NCBI GenBank assembly: GCA_029948255.1 | Contig: JALIZF010001762.1 | Span: 539,501-603,500 of the forward strand | Length of the DNA stretch: 64,000 nt | DNA from: Telmatactis stephensoni | Lineage: Eukaryota > Cnidaria > Anthozoa > Actiniaria > Isophelliidae | Reading direction: 5' to 3' | Shown here: in pieces, positions 56,653-64,000 of the stretch | Position numbering within the stretch: position 1 is the stretch's first letter | Layout: each line of letters begins with the position of its first letter | Translations under genes and position numbers: made by a program | Notes under the pieces: model-generated | Told to the model about the DNA's origin: nothing | Database searches by the model: none | Seen by the model: the letters and a program-made list of their open reading frames with translations, nothing else

Positions 56653-59316
56653 TCATGCATGTTAAGGCCTGGGTCAGGCCTTTATTACTCGTGCCCAGGC
56701 CTTTAGGCCGGGAACGAGTTATAAACTGCAAATGTTTTTTTTTTTTTCTCTTTTCTCCGCCAGAAGAGGCCTTTCTTGCGCAATCGGTCACGTGTTAAAG
56801 CTCCTGATTGGTTCAGAGCGTAAGAAACAATGCCCTTCATTCATCACCTTTGAGCGAGTGCGAACTCTTCGAAGATCTTCGAAGTGAACGCCAGTCCGGA
56901 ACTTTAGGAATGCAAGATGGCGGACTGCCCAAAAAATAGCTTTCAGAGACAGGCTTTTCCAGCAGTGAGACAATAGAAAATGGAGCTTTTAACTCGAGAT
57001 ATACCTAGACACTTATAAGAGCTTCAGAATGGGCTGTTATTTTGAGCCCGATCTCCAATACTTTGACCAAATATCGAACTCTCAATGTAGTACTTGAAAA
57101 CTAAAGCTCTCGCGACTCGGCTGGAAATCTACGAATTTCTCACCCTACATGTTGCTAAACGAACGCATATAGAGGCAAGTCAATTATATTTTTCATTCAA
57201 GCATTCAAGAGATCTTGAGAAGTTTTCGTAATGAAGTTTAACACAATTCTGGCCAGACAATTTATTTATATATTTTCATGGAACCAAGGCTCTATTTGAC
57301 CTGATGCGTTTGGTCACGTAATAGATAAAACATCTGAAACATGAACAAAAAAATACACGATTTGTTATTGTGTCAAAAACGTCGTTGTAGAAGTCTTTAC
57401 AGCAAACAATTGAGATATATAGTGAAATAAAAAGTTGAATAAACTGGTATATTTTTGCATGTTGGGACAAAGGCAAACACTACTAGAGCTGCTGACAGAC
57501 AAATTGACTAATCAGATATTCTTTAAAAAGGTCAAAAAAGGTTATTATGTTACGGTTAAGTGAAGAATGCGTGAAACGGCTCGGGGAAGAGTACGAACGG
57601 GGCCGGTCATTGAAGCCTCTCCTAAAAGGTGCTCCCAGGGCACGAGTGAACGCACATGTGCGTCTAGTTACTCGTGCCCAGGCCTTTAGGCCGGGAACGA
57701 GTTATAAACTGCAAATGTTTTTTTTTTTTTTTTTTTTTTTCTCTGTTCGTCGCCAGAAGAGGCCTTTCTTGCGCAATCGGTCACGTGTTAAAGCTCCTGA
57801 TTGGTTAAGAGCGCAAGAAACAATGCCCTTCATTCATCACCTTTGAGCGAGTGCGAACTCTTCGAAGGTCTTCGAAGTGAACGCCAGTCAGGAACTTTAG
57901 GAATGCAAGATGGCGGACAGCCCAAAAAATGGCTTTCAGAGACAGGCTTTTCCAGCAGTGAGACAATAGAAAATGGAGCTTTTAACTCGAGATATACCTA
58001 GACACTTATAAGAGCTTCAGAATGGGCTGTTATTTTGAGCTTGATCTCCAATACTTTGACCAAATATCGAACTCCGATGGAGTACTTGAAAACTGAAGCT
58101 CTCGCGACTCGTAGCAATTCCTTTGAGCTGGAAATCTACGAATTTCTCACCCTACATGTTGCTAAACGAACGCATATAGAGGCAAGTCAATTATATTTTT
58201 CATTCAAGCATTCAAGAGATCTTGAGACGTTTTTGTAATGAATTTTAACACAATTCTGGCCAGACAATTTATTTATATATTTTCATGGAATCAAGGCTCT
58301 ATTTGACCTGATGCGTTTGGTCACGTAATAGATAAAACATCTGAAACATGAACGCCGAAAAAATACACGATTTGTTATTGTGTCAAAAACGTCGTTGTAG
58401 AAGTCTTTACAGCAAACAATTATGATATATAGTGAAATAAAAAGTTGAATAAACTGGTATATTTTTGCATGTTGGGATAAAGGCAAACACTAAGCTGCTG
58501 ACAGACAAATTGACTAATCAGATATTCTCTAAAAAGGTCAAAAAAGGTCTTTATTATGTTACGGTTAAGTGAAGAATGCGTGAAACGGCTCGGGGAAGAG
58601 TACGCACGGGCCGGTCGCTGAAGGGCTCCCGGGGCACGAGTGAACGCACGTGTGCGTCTAGTTTAGCATAAAATGGTGTTTTTTTACATTTCAAGAGAAA
58701 TATTGAACATTTCGCTTTCTAACTTGGAGACGTGTTAGAATTGGTCGATTTTGAAAAATTCTCATTGACAAAATGGGGAACGCTTGGTCACGTGACCATC
58801 TACGTAATATAGAAAATGACAAAAATTCAATGGAAAATGGGCCGTATAGAGACGTAAAGTGAAATAATGAATGAGATGTCAATTTATGACTTTTGGGGTT
58901 GTCTTTCAAAATCTGCCTGGAATGGTGGTCCATCATTGATTGTTAAGGAAATATTTGGTAAAAGAGGTCACGTGACCAAACCAGGTATTTACAAATTTGC
59001 ATCTTACTCCTCACCGTTTAAATGAAGTCATCCATTCCAGGCAGTTTCTAACTTATCTAGATGTCCTTAACAGTTACACATCAAAAACAGTCTTCATTAA
59101 ATGCATTTTCACCGGCCCATTTTCAAATTAATATTTTTTCATCCTATAGGTCACGTGACCTCCGAATTCTGACCATACACAAATAAAAATGTTAAGGAAC
59201 CTGATTATGACTATGGGCCAAAATTATATCTAAGTACAATTAATATTGGTAGAGATATTGCAATTTTAGGTTATTTAGTTCGGCCCAATGACCCAGGCCT
59301 TAACATGCTTGAGATC
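56653..59316. mobile_element. 2.66-kb composite insertion
   Basis: Outer inverted ends (GCATGTTAAGGCCTGGGTCA and exact complement at about 59290-59309) bracket a nest. A 983-bp unit starting TACTCGTGCCCAGGCCTTTA is tandemly doubled (56686-57668 and 57669-58662), and its own ends CTCGTGCCC/GGGCACGAG are inverted. The right 650 bp has three GGTCACGTGACC palindromes. No transposase frame is seen. Confidence 0.8.
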
Positions 59317-59369
59317 GCCCGATTGTGGAACACAGCCACGTGGGCCACATGACGAAGGAAAACTACATG
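59317..59369 (+). pseudogene. Third peptide gene, exon 1 (right part)
   Basis: Text CACATGACGAAGGAAAACTA and the donor ATG|GTAAGAA match the end of exon 1 of the 53-kb gene. Downstream intron text (TCATATTGTCTACACTTCAT) also matches. No exon 2 follows: a GAAA run leads directly into a LINE. Confidence 0.85.
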
Positions 59370-59459
59370 GTAAGAATTCATATTGTCTACACTTCATTTT
59401 CGAAAATTTTGCCGACAATGTGGTGATTTTAAAATGCTATAAATGTTTGCAAAAAGACA

Positions 59460-59561
59460 GAAAAAAAGAACCAAAGAACCAAAGAAGGAAAGAAAAAAAG
59501 AAAGAAAGAAAGAAAGAAAGAAAGGAAGGAAGGAAGTAAGAAAGAAAGAACCAAAGAAGGA

Positions 59562-59592
<31 letters not shown>

Positions 59593-59593
59593 T

Positions 59594-59641
<48 letters not shown>

Positions 59642-59650
59642 ATGAATGAA
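59460..59650. repeat. GAAA microsatellite ending in GAAT units
   Basis: GAAA with GGAA and CCAAAGAA interruptions. The last four GAAT units abut the LINE 3' end and are probably its tail. Confidence 0.9.
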
Positions 59651-59839
59651 TGAATGCACCTTTATTTCAATACGATAATTTCAAAAGTTAAAAACTTCTT
59701 TACATGAAAGTCGTATGGTAAAAATGTATAAATATACAATAAATATAAAATATTGAATGATTAAGGAAACAATAGTTACTCAAAGACAAAAAGAACAAGT
59801 TATGGAGCACTGTCAGATAGCCACTTATCAAGATTTCTC

Positions 59840-62716
59840 TTAAAGCTGTTTCTGCATGGTAGTTGAGGATCTCACTTCAGGTGGAAGTGAATTCCACGCT
59901 ATAGCTCCTCTGTACGAGAAACTGCTTTTAAAGAAATCTGTCTTTGGTACGTGCTTAATTTCTAATTTACTACTATCCCTGAGCATTGCTTTATAACCAT
60001 TTGAATCCTTAGCTTTATCAAAAAGTTCTCGTAGATAGGCAGGGCTGTTTCCCTGTAAGACGTCATACATCAATAGACAAAGTCTTTTGTCGCGTCTTAC
60101 AGCCAAACAGTCCCACTTTAACTGCTGTAGGATGTCAAAAGACCTCACATCATACCCTTGTCTAGTAATAATACGAGCAGCCCTATTCTGAAGTTTTTGC
60201 AGACGATCAATTTGTCCTTTGTTTAGATTGCTCCAAACAAGGTCACAGTAATCGAATATAGGCTGCGTAAATGCTTTGTACATGGTGACAAGGGTATCGA
60301 GAGGAACTAAGTTCCGTGCTTGTTTCAAACCATAGATAGTCTGTTTTACTTTCTTACATATGTTATCCAGGTGAGCATCCCAATTTAAGTTTTGATCAAT
60401 ATGAACGCCGAGATGTTTAAGAGAAAATACTCTTTTAAGATCGAAACCATTGATTTTTATCGGAGCAAAACCACCTAGATTTGAGATTTTAAATTGTGAG
60501 CCAATTGCCAGATATTCAGACTTGAGGACATTCAATTGCAAACTGAGCCTGTTAGCCAATAACCAACTACAGATACCTTGGAGATCAGAATTGATCCTCT
60601 TAAGAAGATCTGTAGGAGATTTAGAGGACAGGGTCAGTAAGGTGTCGTCTGCATAAAGGCGTGGTTCAGTGTAGTTGAGACAACTTGGCATGTCATTAAC
60701 ATATATAATAAAGAGAAGTGGTCCCAAAATAGACCCCTGTGGGACACCACAAGAGACCATCCTAGGCTCTGATATAAAGGTATCAACAGCACAGCACTGA
60801 GTTCTGTCACTTAGGTACGACCTAAAAAAATCCAAGGCTTTTCCGCTGACACCATAACAATTCAATTTTGAAATCAATATACTGTGCGACACCGTATCAA
60901 AGGCCTTTGCTAAATCTAAGGAAATTACAAGATTAGTTAGGCCTTTGTCCATATTTACATACCACTCATTAGTAGCTTCTAACAGAGCAGTGAGAGTGGA
61001 ATGTAATGGACGAAAGCCTGACTGATGCTTAGTGAACAGGTTATGATCTGTAAAGTACCCATAGATCTGTTTATAGACAGCCCTCTCACAAATTTTAGAT
61101 AAAATTGGGAGTATGGATATTGGCCTATAATTATTTGGATCATCACGGTTATCAGCCTTAAAAAGAGGGATCACCTTAGCTCTCTTCCAGCCACAGGGAA
61201 AAACACCTGTGGCCAGCGATCTGTTTACCATTCTGGCAATGGAAGGAGCGATTACCGGTGCCGCTTCCTTCAAAAGGCGACAAGATATATCATCTAATCC
61301 AGTGGCCTTATCTACCGGCATACTATTTATGAATTTTACAACAAATTCGCTTGAGACATTTTGAAACTGCCTAAAATAAGATTTAGCTGGATACATAAAG
61401 GTTCTGAAATCGATGTCGCTTTCACTCAGATTTGAGGCTAAAGTTAAACCAATAGCAGAAAAATGATTATTCATTACTTCTGCAATATCATCAGGATTAT
61501 TGAAAACCTTGTTATCAACTTTGATTTCTTTGATGGAGCTATTTGTGGAACCATTCCGGCCACTAATTTCATTTATCGTTTTCCAAAGATTTTTTGAATT
61601 TCCTTGATTTCTTTCAATCTGAGAATTGTAATAATTTGCTTTAGCTCTTTTAATTTCATTATTTACTTGATTTCTGGTGATTTTGTATTCCTTCCAGATT
61701 TTAGAGTCACCCTTTTTAACAGCCTGATCTTTTAGGTAGTTTCTTTGATTTATCATTGATCTAATATCACTACTGAGCCAGGGTGATTGGCTGTTTCGGA
61801 CCCTACGAGTTCTAATTGGGGCATGCGTATTTGCTACATCAAGGAAATGTTTCTCCCAGGCAGTTAACATGTCACTAGGGTCCGATAACTTTTCTACCGA
61901 TGACCAATCAACCGAGCCCAATTGTGTTCTAAAACTATCGGGATCAAACTTCTTAAAAGATCTATAAGTGACATACTTGTGTTTGTTATTTGATGGAACT
62001 GCAAACTTTCTTATGGCATAAACAAGACTGTGGTCACTTATGCCTAGATGACAAACACCTGAAGTAACTATTCGACTAGGTTCATTTGTAAAAACTACGT
62101 CTATAAGTGTGCTAGAAGTTTGCGTTATTCTCGTTGGTTTATCTATAATTTGCTTAACTTGGTAAATATCACAAATAGATTTTATAATAGGTAAGTTAGA
62201 ATCTCGGTCCGATAGATAATTGCAATTTATATCACCCATCAGCAGTAATTCCTTGGATTCATGGTCATATGTTTGGATGATACATTCTAAAGACTCAAAA
62301 AATGATCTGCTGCTGTCAGGTGGTCTATAAAAAGCACAAATACCTAAAGGCTTGCAATTTGGTTTGATAATTTCAATGTTAATAATCTCATGATCTCTAT
62401 TAAGAAGAATATCTTTTCTGATTTTGTAGGAGTTTCTTGTATGAATGTATAGACAAACTCCCCCGCCAAATCTATTTCTATCTCTCCGAATTAATGTATA
62501 ATTCTGGATAGACATAAAGTTATCAGAAATAGAGTCGTCGAGACGGGTTTCATTTAAAGCTAGTATGTCCAGCACCTGATTCTCAAGCAACAACCTAATT
62601 TCATCCAAATGTAAGGGCAGACTAACAATATTTAAACTAGCGATTTTAAAGCCCCTTACCTTAGGTAGGTGAGACGTCGAGTTGCTGGATACTACAGGCT
62701 TAATGACAGGCTCCAC
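59840..62716 (-). CDS. LINE ORF2: endonuclease and reverse transcriptase, 958 aa
   Basis: N-terminal apurinic-like endonuclease (about 25-240): LNETRLDDS, RRDRNRFGGGVCLYI, GDINCNY, and SDHSLVYAIRK. Reverse transcriptase (about 500-760): IPLFKADNRDDPNNYRPISI, SLDLAKAFDTVSHSIL, GVPQGSILGPLLFIIYVND, and catalytic YADD at 688-691. The C-terminal part ends GAIAWNSLPPEVRSS, typical of the CR1/L2 group. No internal stop, so the copy is young or was recently active. It copies element RNA into DNA at nicked target sites. Confidence 0.95.
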   Translation of the reverse strand: MEPVIKPVVSSNSTSHLPKVRGFKIASLNIVSLPLHLDEIRLLLENQVLDILALNETRLDDSISDNFMSIQNYTLIRRDRNRFGGGVCLYIHTRNSYKIRKDILLNRDHEIINIEIIKPNCKPLGICAFYRPPDSSRSFFESLECIIQTYDHESKELLLMGDINCNYLSDRDSNLPIIKSICDIYQVKQIIDKPTRITQTSSTLIDVVFTNEPSRIVTSGVCHLGISDHSLVYAIRKFAVPSNNKHKYVTYRSFKKFDPDSFRTQLGSVDWSSVEKLSDPSDMLTAWEKHFLDVANTHAPIRTRRVRNSQSPWLSSDIRSMINQRNYLKDQAVKKGDSKIWKEYKITRNQVNNEIKRAKANYYNSQIERNQGNSKNLWKTINEISGRNGSTNSSIKEIKVDNKVFNNPDDIAEVMNNHFSAIGLTLASNLSESDIDFRTFMYPAKSYFRQFQNVSSEFVVKFINSMPVDKATGLDDISCRLLKEAAPVIAPSIARMVNRSLATGVFPCGWKRAKVIPLFKADNRDDPNNYRPISILPILSKICERAVYKQIYGYFTDHNLFTKHQSGFRPLHSTLTALLEATNEWYVNMDKGLTNLVISLDLAKAFDTVSHSILISKLNCYGVSGKALDFFRSYLSDRTQCCAVDTFISEPRMVSCGVPQGSILGPLLFIIYVNDMPSCLNYTEPRLYADDTLLTLSSKSPTDLLKRINSDLQGICSWLLANRLSLQLNVLKSEYLAIGSQFKISNLGGFAPIKINGFDLKRVFSLKHLGVHIDQNLNWDAHLDNICKKVKQTIYGLKQARNLVPLDTLVTMYKAFTQPIFDYCDLVWSNLNKGQIDRLQKLQNRAARIITRQGYDVRSFDILQQLKWDCLAVRRDKRLCLLMYDVLQGNSPAYLRELFDKAKDSNGYKAMLRDSSKLEIKHVPKTDFFKSSFSYRGAIAWNSLPPEVRSSTTMQKQL

Positions 62717-62722
62717 TGGAGA

Positions 62723-62998
62723 TCAATTATCAGTTTTAGAGTTAATATAATTGTTAAATGTTTTGGCAAGAGTAGCAATACCAGAGCGATTAAGATGAAG
62801 ACCCCTTGAGTTTAGTCCATTCTTTGTGATAGAATGTTTAATAACATTATCAAATGACGAACGCAACAACTCGTTCACCTGATTACGTGCTTTTTCCAGA
62901 TTAGGTGCATCACTTCTCATAGTAAGTTCTGAAATGGCGATTGAGGCGTTGCATTCAAGATCTTTCTGGATATATCGGAAGAGAGAGAGGATATATCG
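62723..62998 (-). CDS. LINE ORF1 C-terminal fragment (SGNH-like)
   Basis: Reads IQKDLECNASIAISELTMRS, LEKARNQVNELLRSSFDNVI, and GLNSRGLHLNRSGIATLAKT. GLHLNRSG resembles the last block (DxxH-type, here LHLN) of SGNH hydrolases. The stop is 6 bp before the ORF2 Met. Confidence 0.65.
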   Translation of the reverse strand, partial: RYILSLFRYIQKDLECNASIAISELTMRSDAPNLEKARNQVNELLRSSFDNVIKHSITKNGLNSRGLHLNRSGIATLAKTFNNYINSKTDN

Positions 62999-63012
62999 GA
63001 AGAGAGAGAGAG

Positions 63013-63349
63013 AGAGAGAGATCTCTTTTATTTAACCTCGGTAAAATTTTCATCAATTACAAAATTGGTTTTCATGAAAACCGAGAAAAACATATATGTA
63101 CATAAAACTATAATGATGAAAAAATACTCAATAACCTAATTAAAAATATATCATAACACTATCACAAATTTAAAATATCAAGGATCCAACAGACGAGAGA
63201 TTCCTTTTAAAAGCTTTTAAACTATTGGACAGTCTGACGTTTGAGGGTAATGAGTTCCATACTTTTGCACCATCATACGAGGGCGCTCTTTTTAGGTACT
63301 CAGTGCGAGGGCCTGGTAGGGTTAGGCACTTTTCTCTATCACGAAGATC
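63013..63349 (-). mobile_element. 3' end of a second LINE
   Basis: Minus-strand frame (63170-63349) reads YLKRAPSYDGAKVWNSLPSN then VRLSNSLKAFKRNL and a stop, the extreme C-terminus of a CR1/L2-type RT protein. The 3' UTR runs to a (GA)n tail at 63000-63021. Confidence 0.85.
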
Positions 63350-63860
<511 letters not shown>

Positions 63861-63900
63861 ATCTATCGGAATTTCAAGATCTATCGGTATAATATCTAAG

Positions 63901-64000
63901 TCGCAATTCTTTTTGTCACAAACCTCTCTTTTTAAGCTCTATTACTCTCTCGTTTACCCCTACTTATATTATGGTAACATTATTTGGGGATCTACCTACG
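63901..64000 (+). mobile_element. LINE RT fragment at the window edge
   Basis: Plus-strand frame reads QTSLFKLYYSLVYPYLYYGN IIWGSTY, the thumb-region motif of LINE reverse transcriptases (YPYLxYGNIIWG). Continues beyond the window. Confidence 0.75.

Larger units (their letters stand above)
59653..62998 (-). mobile_element. CR1/L2-type LINE, 5'-truncated, ORF2 open
   Basis: On the minus strand: end of a first ORF with SGNH-esterase-like C-terminus (62723-62998), complete ORF2 (59840-62716), short 3' UTR and a (ATTC)4 tail. The SGNH domain before EN-RT is known from a subset of CR1-like elements. The 5' end falls in a GGATATATCGGAAGAGAGAG repeat. Confidence 0.9.

Overview
The window is animal DNA: AT-rich, with introns of 0.1 to about 14 kb, consensus GT/AG splice sites, tRNA-derived SINEs, CR1/L2-like LINEs, Gypsy-like gag remnants and many TA-flanked miniature inverted-repeat elements (MITEs). 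Together these suggest a marine invertebrate, plausibly a cnidarian; that assignment is inference. There is no bacterial, phage or CRISPR signal.

Region 1 (about 8.1-42.6 kb, minus strand) is one large gene, the orthologue of vertebrate DENND5A/DENND5B (Rab6-interacting protein 1). I could place 19 coding exons with compatible phases, from the initiator Met at 42572 through the DENN domain, RUN1 and most of PLAT to 8150. One short PLAT exon, expected between 21.98 and 8.24 kb, was not found. The RUN2 exons probably lie left of position 1. The introns hold a 37-bp minisatellite with an inverted block and a LINE tail, a 1.19-kb TIR element, SINEs, several MITE families and microsatellites. A cluster of decayed LTR-element pieces (two gag fragments, each followed by a transmembrane segment) and a 394-bp near-perfect tandem duplication sit in the unusually long 3' intron.

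Region 2 (0-8.1 kb) has no recognisable gene. It holds a MITE, an array rich in TGACTCA sites, a duplicated block with TTCTAGAA motifs, and GAT microsatellites.

Region 3 (about 43-64 kb) carries a small family of secreted cysteine-containing peptide genes on the plus strand: an intact 77-aa precursor (47.4 kb) with a Gly-Lys-Arg processing site, an intact two-exon 103-aa precursor (53.1-53.9 kb), a terminal-exon relic (51.8 kb), and a duplicate (56.4-59.4 kb) that has decayed through an insertion at its TATA box, a 2.7-kb insertion in exon 1 and loss of exon 2. The last 4 kb holds a nearly full-length CR1/L2-type LINE with an open endonuclease/reverse transcriptase frame, pieces of two other LINEs and a tract of about 77 GAAA units.

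The most interesting items are the peptide family, especially the putative amidated, disulfide-looped peptide at 47.4 kb; the stepwise decay of its third copy; the repeated gag-plus-transmembrane LTR architecture; and a group of MITEs that share TA flanks and GAG...CTC ends.
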